From Diphasiastrum complanatum (taxonomy: Eukaryota; Streptophyta; Lycopodiopsida; Lycopodiales; Lycopodiaceae): a stretch of DNA of 64,000 nt. The stretch lies in NCBI GenBank assembly GCA_029204225.1, contig MU831852.1, positions 1-64,000 of the forward strand, read 5' to 3'. Of this stretch, positions 55,405 to 64,000 are shown one piece after another; the first letter of the stretch is position 1, and every line of letters starts with the position of its first letter. The notes below the pieces were generated by a model. That model was not told the origin of the DNA. It searched no databases and worked only from the letters and a program-made list of their open reading frames with translations. The translations under genes and the position numbers were made by a program.

Positions 55405-55689
55405 TGCATAGATGGAGGGTGAAGGAGAGAGATGGTGAGAGAGGAGAGGGAGGGACGTGAGAGAGCGGGCATTTTAGGGTTTTTTAGGGTTAAGATTTTT
55501 TTAAGCTTAGGAGTTTTTTGGGTTTTTTAAAAATATCAACTAGTTTAGTCATACTTTGGTTGATTGGCAATTTAGGCTAGTATGCATTTTTAGACTTAGA
55601 GATAGATATTTCAAAGTCACTATTAGCCTAATGTTTTTGAACTATGACTTTTGGAAAGTGAGGGATAGTTATGGAGCAGATGACTACAA

Positions 55690-55830
55690 TTGGCTCAGTC
55701 ATAGAAGATTCCGATGCACTCATGACTCTATTATCAAGTCTACCTAAAGCCTACGAAAATTGGGTTATGGCAATTTCAATCCAGGAGCACCTAACTCTAT
55801 CAAGAGTAATTTTATTAATCAAGCTAAGTA
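55690..55830 (+). pseudogene. Copia gag fragment
   Basis: Read in one + frame it gives SVIEDSDALMTLLSSLPKAY and ENWVMAISIQEHLTLSRV, the central part of UBN2-type copia gags. It lies upstream of the copia pol remnant at 56.07 kb, separated by unrelated DNA. Confidence 0.65.
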
Positions 55831-56069
55831 AGTGCTATTTTTAAAATTATTAAAGTTCGTTTGTAGCCAGCGTAATTACGCTCAACAATAAAGCTGAAGC
55901 TATCACTTCAAGCATTGTATCCACTGTTGGATATTAATCAGAGTGCAATTTTCTTCTCACTACTATATTGTTCATTTTGCACAATTTGTATGAATCATTC
56001 ATCTTGAGTACTTCTGCTGCTAAATGTTGTGTTTCCGTTCCTACACGCCCACACTCAAACTTCCGCTGC

Positions 56070-56840
56070 CGGTCACCCACATTTTACGACACAAGGGGCA
56101 TTTTGCTAGTGATTGCTACAAGAAGAAGAGAGATCACAAAGAAAAGCAAGACAATTCCACTTTTGATGAGGATGGTATTGGTGATCAAAACTCAAATGAT
56201 GATATGTTTTTGATGTCTTCTTGTTTGCTAACCAATGATGGAGATATTAATCCATGGTGGATTGATACTAGAGCAAGCTTTCATATGATATGTCACAAAG
56301 AATACTTCACTTCTTTGGTGTCTTATGAAGGAGAAAAGAAGGTCATCAACGTGGCCAATGGTGGTAAAGTGGTTATCAAGGGCATTGGTAATATTCCTAT
56401 TTTTCTCTCATCTACAAATAGGAATGCTCATTTGAAGAATGTTTTGTTCATACCTTCCGTTACTAAGAATGTGCTTAGTGTGGGTCAAAAAATGGTTGAA
56501 AAAGGGCTCAAAGTGAAATTTGTTGGTGATTCTTGTTTGGTCAAAAGGAATCGAGTCTTGATTGATTAAGGCAAGAGACAAGGTGAGCTCTACAAACTTG
56601 ATGGATTTGTTGGTTCTAACCAGGGTGGTTTGAAGGCAAAGAAGCAAATAGGTGAGCTTTGTTCAATGTTAAAGTCACAAAGGTTGTCTTATTTTAGATC
56701 TAGCTCAAGATCTAAGAAGACTTTTTATTTAGTACATTTGGGTTTGCATTGTACAAGTTCTTTGAGTATTGGAGGAGCAAAGATGTTTGTGACTTGCATT
56801 GATGATTTAGTAGATATCGTTGGACTTATCTTCTAAAATG
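56070..56840 (+). pseudogene. Copia zinc knuckle, protease and pre-integrase remnant
   Basis: The frame begins at HKGHFASDCYKKKRDHKEKQ (half of a knuckle). It has NPWWIDTRASFHMICHKEYF in place of the protease DSGA motif, so the active site is lost, then LFIPSVTKNVLSVGQ. A stop at 56567 breaks it. Residue by residue it resembles the intact copia at 17966-21916, so it is an old relative of that family. Confidence 0.8.
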
Positions 56841-56901
56841 TGAGGATGAAAAATTTGATGTCTTTCTCAAGTTCAAGAATGTTTGGGAGAGTCAATTCAA
56901 C

Positions 56902-57603
56902 ATGAAGATCAAGTGCTTAAGTTTGGCAAAGGAAAACCTATCAACAAAGTTAAAAAAGATTTGTGTGGCACATGGAATCAAGAGGGAGCTTTCAAACTCA
57001 AAGGTTCTATATGGTGTGGAAGAAAGGAAGGTCAATCTTTTTGAAAGAGCTAAATTCTTGAGGATGAATGCAAATCTTCCTAAGTCATTTTGGGGTGAAG
57101 CCTTGATGTGTGCTAACTTTGTTTGCAATAGGTACTCAAATGAAGACTTGGATGGTAAGAGTTCTTTTGAAGTTCTCTTTGGTAAGAAGCGAAGGATGGA
57201 GCATTTGAAGATCTTTGGTACTACTTGCTATGTCAACTCACCTTTTGGATTCTTGAAAGGAATCTTTGTTGAATATAGTGAAGTAAGGAAAGCTTATAGG
57301 GTTTACATTCCTAATTCAAAGAAAGTTCACATTTCCAACGATGTTGCCTTTGAAGAAGAGAATGTGGATAAGCTTGATGTTGTTGATGTTGATCAATCTA
57401 AAATTTTTGGTGATGATGAAGATGGTTCTTTGGATGGTGATGGTGGAGATGCCTCTCCAAATCAAGTTCTAAGAAGATCCTCAAGGGAAAGACAAAAGCC
57501 ATCTAGGCTTACATATGATGAGAAGGGTAAGCAAGTTGAAGGTACACACTTTGCTTTACTCACATGTTTTGGAGAATATTCTTGTGTAGATGATGCTATG
57601 CAA
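56902..57603 (+). pseudogene. Copia integrase C-terminal remnant
   Basis: Shows degraded core motifs (IKCLSLAKENLSTKLKK in place of RSDNGGEY), then ANLPKSFWGEALMCANFVCN, HLKIFGTTCYVN and KAYRVYIPNSKKVHISNDVA. Next come SSRERQKPSRLTYDEKGKQV and YSCVDDAMQ. It follows the intact copia closely up to the point where RT should begin. Confidence 0.8.
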
Positions 57604-57879
57604 GTGAATATTGATTCTCATGATTTTCCAGCAACTAATGGATCTGGAAAAGAGATCTTAGTCAATGGCTTTGATCGTCAAGTCAAGATAAAGAGGTTGA
57701 TCTCAAAGGGCTTCAACAACACAAAAGGGAAAGTGGCAATTTGGGGCCTAGTCAAGAGCATCAAAGGAGAGTCATTTGGCAAAGACGTTTTGGATCTATT
57801 TTTGCAAGTGTTTGAAGACTCAAGGTCAAAAGAACAGCAAGGAAGTGTTGTTCAAGTTTACATTACTTGGACATATTAA
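57604..57879 (+). other. Unrecognised ~91-codon extension replacing RT in the copia relic
   Basis: The copia frame continues without a stop into sequence unrelated to RT, for example SGKEILVNGFDRQVKIKRLI and GKVAIWGLVKSIKGESFGKD, ending YITWTY. I recognise no domain. A purine-rich GCAAGGAGGGTATGGG follows at about 57913-57928. It could be noncoding DNA that is open by chance, or captured coding sequence. Confidence 0.4.
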
Positions 57880-60800
57880 TTCCTAGTGCTTTTTAGACCA
57901 AATGATTTTCAAGCAAGGAGGGTATGGGTCTTCTATGATATGCTTTTAGAATTTGGACTTCCTCTTCAACTGGGGCAAGGGAGAATTCAGAAAGGAGGGC
58001 CACTTCCTTCTAGAACTGGGAGCCATAGCTACTAGGAGGTGGTGGCAGTTGTTTTTTTTTTGTCTTTCCCTAGTGGTGACAAGCAATGTGGTGAGTTCAC
58101 ACGAAGAAGAAAAAGGAGAAGGTGAACCTTGCATCTTGCAGGCATTGCCCATGTTTGGCCCAACAAAACGACAACCACATGTTTATTACTATTATTTTGT
58201 AATACAGAAAAGTAAAAATTTTGCTAACAAAAACATGCTCAATGTTTTTGCTCATGCATGTGTGATTGACATGTGTTTATTTATCCCATAAGTCATTTAC
58301 AGTTTTTACAACATCTACATATATATCAGAATAAACCTAATACCCCTATATGCATGTGTGAATTTGGACATCCACAAAAATCACGGTGGCACCCAAGCGT
58401 TGTGTGTGCACAAAATTGATAAAATCGTTGACTCAATGATTGGGTGAGGTGGAGAGGAGTGCTCGCCACCAACAACATACTCTGCACATGAGATGGAGAA
58501 GGATATAGGGATGTCATTGCTATCGAGTAAACTTACCTCTACTTCTAGCCATCGCCACCAAAATTGCTATTTTCTTGAGCTCTACCCTAATCTAAATAGC
58601 TTATATTCATCACGTATTTGCCTTTGGCATGAATTTCAGGCCTTTTTTGGGGCTTATATTTTATTGCATGATATAGGCCCCATAAATTCTTGCCCATATT
58701 AGAAAGAATTGTATTAGATAGTTGCCCGAACATGTTCCCTAAGTGCAATTACATGCAAGAATGTTCCATTGGTTGGGCCATTACCACATATAATATGGTC
58801 CTAGGACAAATCACAGCCTTCGCCACTCAATTGCCCGAGTCTCGGATTATATCTGGTAATGGCCATTACCCAATACATAATGTGTGTCTACTCAAATGTA
58901 CCATGAATCAACGATCCGAATTGAGTTTGAGGATCACCATTACCTAGGGCATCACGACAAATTTGATTGGCTGTAATTTTTAGCCCTCAAAATTCAAAGT
59001 TGTTATAGATGGAATATTGAAAATACATAGGCTTCATGGATCAAGTTTTAAAAATACATAGACATCATGGATGAAATCATTGACAGAATTTTGAATATCA
59101 TGTCAATAGATTTTTTTTTTGGGGTTTTTTATAGTGACTCATTATGTACAATAATGGGTGTTTGTCGGCCCATGGCCTTATGGTCGTGGCTCAACAAGAG
59201 GATTTGCCATTATATCCTTACAATGGTCCTCCGGACACTCATTGCTATTTGTTTCCACATAGACATGATATTTCAAGGTGGAGGTAAATGGCAACATGAG
59301 ATAGTTGTCAAAGGCCCCTTATAGGCCTCAAACTCATAGGCAATAGATTGTACAAGTCTAATTCTCACACTCTCATATGATGGGTGGAAGTTCAGGATTG
59401 AGGCATGGACGTAGCCCTAACAACTAGATTAAGATGGCATTTAGCTCGACTAGATTTTTTTAGATAAATTTGTAATATTTTCTAGAAGTTAATAGTGCTG
59501 GGAGGTCGAGGTATTCTGAAATTTCCAAGCATGTTTTAGAGGTAGGGACAAAGGGTGGGGTATTGCTCAATATTCTTGGAGATTTCATTGCAAGATTTTG
59601 TGTAAGATTTAAAAGCTTCAACCACTTAGAGACCTCCTTGCTAGCATATTGTTTTTTGTAACTTTCAATTTAATAGCTTTTGGCATAGTCTTAGGGTTAT
59701 AATTTTGTGGATAGTTGGCTAGATAAAAATTGTTAGAGAATTTGAGGATGGAGATTTCTCCATCTACCCCTTGCTTACTTTTATAGAGGCTCCGGGTCTT
59801 CTCTTTGAGTATCTTTTTTGTTGTACTTTCTTAAAAAGTGCTTAATCTATGGTTACCTTTCCAAAAGAGATTTTTTTTTCTTGGAGAACAAGCCAGCCTT
59901 GTTATCTCTAGGTAATCATGGGATGTCAAGCCTTTACTTCCATCCATGCTGGGCAACAAGTCTACATATTATAGATTCTCTTCTAAAATAGAACAATTAT
60001 ATGGTTGAATTCTTCTTGAAAATTCTACTTCCATTTTTTTTGCAATTTAAAGTCTTAGACATAATGGAAAAGTATGGTAACTTTTTGAGCTGACTAGAAT
60101 ATTGTTTTTGAACGAGTGTGAAGGATGATTGGGAAAAACAAAAGATCCTCTAATGATGGTGCATAGGTTGACTTAAAAAGTAGACCAAGTGGCTAAAATT
60201 TACCATCAATCCTTTAGGGTAGTTATTGTGCACGGGTTGGAGTAGTCATGCGACCACTGCGAGCAAAGGCCAACACATTATCCCGAGGATCGGTCCAACT
60301 CAAGGCCATTACTTGATGTAGTAGGTTATTGACAATCTTTGCAACGAATTAAGGATCTATATCTATTTTTTCTACAATTTGCATATATCCTCTTCAAAAC
60401 AAGTTAGATGAGCAAAAATTGATAGAATAAGATCGACTAAGGAAAATTGACAATCGTTTTGTAATGGCCATGGGCTGGGCAAGTCTCAAAATAAGTTGCG
60501 GACTATGGTTCACCATAGCCCCCATTACTTGAGGGAGCCACCAATTGGCATGGAGATAGTGAGAAGTGTAGGAACAGGCCTGACACCCTCCTGCAACACC
60601 TAGGGTGCAACTTTTAGGCACTCATTAGAGAGTGCACCTGAGAGGAAGTGCTCAGGTGCACATGTCCCACACCATCCAAGGAGAGAAATATATTTTTTCT
60701 CCCTTAGCTCCATCCATCACCATTGGATGGAGTGGGGCCAACACTCCACGTGCCCCTGCAGCATATGCACTACTTAAGCATTCCCCAACTTTTTAGGGGA

Positions 60801-61106
60801 GTCTGATGGCCATTTCCTGCTATATTGATTCTTGACATTACCTGCTGCCTTCTATATGCTAGGCAATAAAACCCTCCTCTCTAGCTTCTATATGCTAGCC
60901 TCTAGGCAATAAAACCCTCCTGAGTCCTCCCTGCTACCCCTACCTGAGCATTGCCTACTTATTAATGCTATGTTCTCAAAATGAAATTACACTGTACATA
61001 TAGTTGTTCACTCAGGCAACCCATGCATGACCCAGGTTACCGTTGGCGGGACGCGTGTCCCGTTGACTTGCCTCGTGGCGAGGCCAACTGATCCTTATCA
61101 ACTGAT
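57880..61106. other. Intergenic DNA without recognised genes
   Basis: Only short unsupported frames. A small tandem duplication around CTTCTATATGCTAG...GCAATAAAACCCTCCT lies at 60849-60924. Compact hairpins (CGGGAC/GTCCCG, GCCTCG/CGAGGC) lie near 61036-61084. Confidence 0.35.
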
Positions 61107-61154
61107 AGGACCCACAGTACAGTAGCATAGTGATTCTACTTTAATTCTAACTCT
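61107..61154. repeat. 48-bp repeat shared with 234-281
   Basis: AGGACCCACAGTACAGTA...TAATTCTAACTCT occurs at both positions with two substitutions. On the minus strand it starts AGAGTTAGAATT, next to a purine run and the copia RNase H relic, so it may be an LTR end. Confidence 0.75.
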
Positions 61155-61206
61155 CTCTCTTAAAGTAGAGTCTACTTTTTATACAGTCATATACATAGCT
61201 TTAAAG

Positions 61207-61497
61207 TCAACAAACTTTAAGTACAGAAAGCTTTGATCTAAACTTATCAAACTTTTCTCCAACAAGTGGGTTAGTGAAAATATCAGCTAGTTGTTCTTCT
61301 GTGCTACAATGAAGAACATGAATTTCACGACTCAGCAGCCTCTCACATATAAAGTGATACTGAATCTCAATGTGTTTAGTTCTCTTTGAATGAAGAACTC
61401 CCAAAATAGATTTATCAAAATTTGATGGGAGAATGGATTGATTCAATTTTATTGATTGTATCCCACTGAGCTCATATTGGATAACAGAGTTCAACAA
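61207..61497 (-). pseudogene. Copia RNase H C-terminal fragment
   Basis: The minus frame reads LHSKRTKHIEIQYHFICERL, then IHVLHCSTEEQLADIFTNPL, the final part of copia pol. It ends HKVC-like and stop, followed by a purine run (AAGAGAGAGAG on the minus strand). Sequence to its right is unrelated, so pol is truncated. Confidence 0.8.
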
Positions 61498-62639
61498 ATA
61501 TAAATATAATCATTGAATTTCATTGGAATTTGGCAAAACTTTGTAGTTTCTAGATTTTATTCTAGATAGTTCTATAAAGTTTCTACAGTTGAAGACGGAT
61601 TTTAAAATGGTTTTGGTATGTGTTATGTATTTAATTACCTGATGGATCACAGATTTTGGACAATTCATATTTTTGTTGAGAATCTGACAATAGAATATCC
61701 TTAGAAATTCAATATTTTTCTTAGGAGAAATAGTGTTGCATTTTTTGCGACATTGTCGCCTGTCAAGAATCTTGTGTAAAAATGCAGTGTCGTCTTTTTT
61801 GCATTTTTTGCCTGTCAGGAATTACGAGTAAAAATGCAGTCATATTTTTCGCATTTTTCAAAGTGCCTCAAATGTTAAGAAAATGACTCTGGCAAAGTAT
61901 GGGGCTACCTCAAATATGAAGGAAATGAGATTTTATGACACTCGCATTTTTCGCAAAAAGCCGACACTGTCGCCTTTTTGCGACATTGTCGCTTGTGGCA
62001 GTTTACGTTCATTTCTGCAGAGTGAGAGTTTTAGTTCATTTATGCAGACAGTCTGTTTATGTCCAATTTTCACTGCTTATCATCAATCAATTTCTGAGAA
62101 GGAACTAGATGAATGCCAGTGGACTCCAGCCAACTGACAATTGCATTTGATGATCTAATTACTTAGTATAAATTAGCTGTTCATACATCTCAATTATCAT
62201 CTAAAAATGTTATTGTGAATTGTGAGGGAGTTGAGTGTTATTACACGTCGCTTCTTGTGCTCTCATCAAGCAAATCGTTCACAATTAGAAAGTATTGTAA
62301 TTAGCTCTCTGTCAAGCTTTCAAGCTTGAACTCTCTTGAGCATTCTAGCCCAATCTTTTAGAGGTTTATTTAGAGTTGCTATTGCGTTACTGCTTATCAG
62401 CAGAGCTGCTTATTATCAGACTTATTCTCAGTTACTTAGAGACAGCTTAGAGTGCGCGGTTGCTATCCGCTATTGTCTTGCACTCATTAGCATCTAATTT
62501 TGTTTTTTTGAATCAATATTATTTCTTATTGTGTTTAGTATATGTCAGAATGCATTCATCTCTGTATTGCTTTTGTAACTGGAAGACGACATAGAGGACT
62601 CAAAGTGAAAATCGAAAGATGGTAAAGATTTCACGCTTA
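61498..62639 (+). other. LTR/leader-like DNA with GCGACATTGTCGC motifs
   Basis: Contains repeated TTTTTGCGACATTGTCGC-type units at about 61735-61995. It precedes a + strand copia gag relic, so part of it is probably that element's LTR and leader. Boundaries were not resolved. Confidence 0.35.
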
Positions 62640-62818
62640 TCATCCTCAAGATATCAGATACATAGATTGGACACATAGCTGAAGCCAGAACTTCAAAAGA
62701 AGTTTGGGACATCCTGAACTCACTTTATGACGTGAGGGATGTAACTACTAAGTTACATCTACGAAGAAAATTCTTCACATTCAAGATGTATGATGGTGAT
62801 TTTCTTCAGAGTCATTAA
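62640..62818 (+). pseudogene. Copia gag fragment (+ strand)
   Basis: One + frame reads HIAEARTSKEVWDILNSLYD, then TTKLHLRRKFFTFKMYDGD and stop at 62816. This is the conserved middle of UBN2-type copia gags (the EVWDxL...L..KF pattern). Confidence 0.75.
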
Positions 62819-63960
62819 GACTAACCACTTTTATATTTGGTTGTTAGGTAGTAATGGGAGTCACAGACATAGCAGTCCATAACAACCTCAATCAGCCATA
62901 TGTTTGGGCCCACACATCAGTCCGTAGGTGGTCAACAAAAAATTGTTTGACTCCTGCAATTAGTGCGGTTGCCCATATGCGTTCTTTTAGTTAACTTTGT
63001 CGGGCATCATCTGATCGATGTTAATAAGAGACGAGGGTTCTCACGTGTGAAGAATAGGCCTAGGTTGGTTAGATCTGAATCACAAGTGTTAGGTAGGCCA
63101 TTTGGTCAAGATTTTTAAAATCTAGGGCCTAATCCCTAAAATCAAGTGGTGAATGAAGAAGCCTTGGTTGGCATATCTAATGATTAGGTAAATTAGAGAT
63201 GAGTAGGATTGATTTGCTTGAATTTTAGAATAGCTCATTGGCTTTGGTAGGGTGATGCTATGTACATTTTATCTAAAATGAATAGTACAAAGCATTCCCC
63301 TTGGATTTCCAAAAAATCACGGGAGATGATAATGCTTTGTACATGCAAGTTGGAAAATGTAAGGGATTCTACTCTCTCTGTGGACCTCCCTTCCACATGT
63401 TTATTGGGGCTCACTACACTATATTTCTTGTGGAGAATTTGCTTCTAGGATTATCTATAGCACTATTATGGTTGAGCTAAGTTTTTTGTAACTTGTTTAG
63501 CAGGGTGCTTGACCTAGAATTTTAAAATAGACATAAACTAATGGCAAGTTTGATTGTCCAATCACATTCTCTTATCATCCATTTATGCGCATAACCACCT
63601 CTTTCGTATTAAGACTGATAAATGGATGTTTGCAAGCTAAATGCACTGATTTCTACCATGCTATTTGCCCAATTTTTGGCAACTCAAAATTTTATGGGCA
63701 CTAAGGTCGAACCCAAAAATCTGCCCTTGCCTGCCAAAAATGACACATGATGGGGATCTTACATGTAATCTAAAAGGGCCCAAGGGCCTCTTTGCATGTG
63801 CAAAACCCGGCCGTTCTTGACATCAAGAATGGGCTGTTAAGGAAGAAAAATGTCTTCACCTGCACCCGCGATCCTCTGTTCCCGTCCGTCGGGTTATCAT
63901 ATATATGGTCTGCAGTATGCGCATCGAGACGCACATATACAGATAAGATACTTACACATA
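62819..63960. other. Intergenic DNA, no supported gene
   Basis: Nothing recognised. A TATA-like ATCATATATATGG lies near 63897-63909, with a more GC-balanced region (63830-63960) around it. A promoter reading right is possible but unsupported. Confidence 0.3.
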
Positions 63961-63968
63961 CATAGAAT

Positions 63969-63984
63969 GTGTGTGTGTGTGTGT
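63969..63984. repeat. Short (TG)n microsatellite
   Basis: Eight TG units near the window end. Confidence 0.85.
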
Positions 63985-64000
63985 GCCCCCTCAGCCTCCC

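Noticed and set aside
58690-59324. Two ~85-codon + strand frames
   Set aside because: No motif, no codon or context support; expected by chance in this length.
61036-61084. Terminator or RNA gene from compact hairpins
   Set aside because: Short arms, no promoter boxes or downstream signal; not interpretable in a plant nuclear context.

Overview
This is a plant nuclear DNA window dominated by nested, mostly decayed LTR retrotransposons. Ty1/copia and Ty3/gypsy fragments lie on both strands. I find one convincing host gene, a TMEM205-like membrane protein on the + strand. Its three coding pieces run from 39814 to 50778, and its first intron is about 9.85 kb and packed with transposable elements. 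The very long intron, the many old elements and the few genes suggest a seed plant with a large genome. A gymnosperm is my best guess, but that is inference.

Layout. 1-3.9 kb: an Athila/Tat-type gypsy LTR (529-1524) with a polypurine tract on its left and a tRNA-type primer site on its right, then a noncoding leader. 3.9-9.56 kb: a minus-strand gypsy (gag, two protease-like domains, RT fused to the integrase tail). Its protease segment is duplicated on either side of a 2.15-kb copia fragment. 9.57-11.04 kb: a 26-bp-arm inverted repeat, unexplained DNA and an LTR-like block. 11.0-13.2 kb: an unrecognised proline-rich minus-strand ORF of about 485 codons. 13.7-16.86 kb: a decayed minus-strand gypsy pol. 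16.86-23.2 kb: a + strand LTR split by a full-length minus-strand copia (17318-23178) with two LTRs that read as identical, an exact 5-bp target duplication and an open 1316-codon gag-pol frame. This is the freshest element in the window.

23.2-32.3 kb: noncoding DNA with a (CT)63 tract, an isolated copia RNase H frame, and a minus-strand copia split by a complete noncoding LTR element (27093-30509; 1229-bp LTRs; TSD CTCCA). 32.3-37.25 kb: a gypsy gag-protease remnant, an LTR end and a decayed + strand copia pol. 37.25-39.8 kb: little recognisable except an 85-bp tRNA-derived SINE with a perfect 16-bp target duplication, then the GA-rich leader of the host gene.

39.8-50.8 kb: the TMEM205-like gene. 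Intron 1 holds a hAT-like MITE, a chromovirus LTR with chromodomain, a further LTR, a 5.4-kb noncoding LTR element (43434-48798), a gypsy integrase piece and an 81-bp tandem duplication. 50.8-64 kb: AT-rich intergenic DNA with tandem repeats and GA microsatellites, a copia pseudogene with an unrecognised C-terminal extension (57604-57879), and copia pieces near 61.3 and 62.7 kb.

No rRNA, intact tRNA gene or CRISPR array was recognised. The elements do not form a pathway. What links them is insertion order: young elements interrupt older ones, and several insertions are anchored by exact target duplications.
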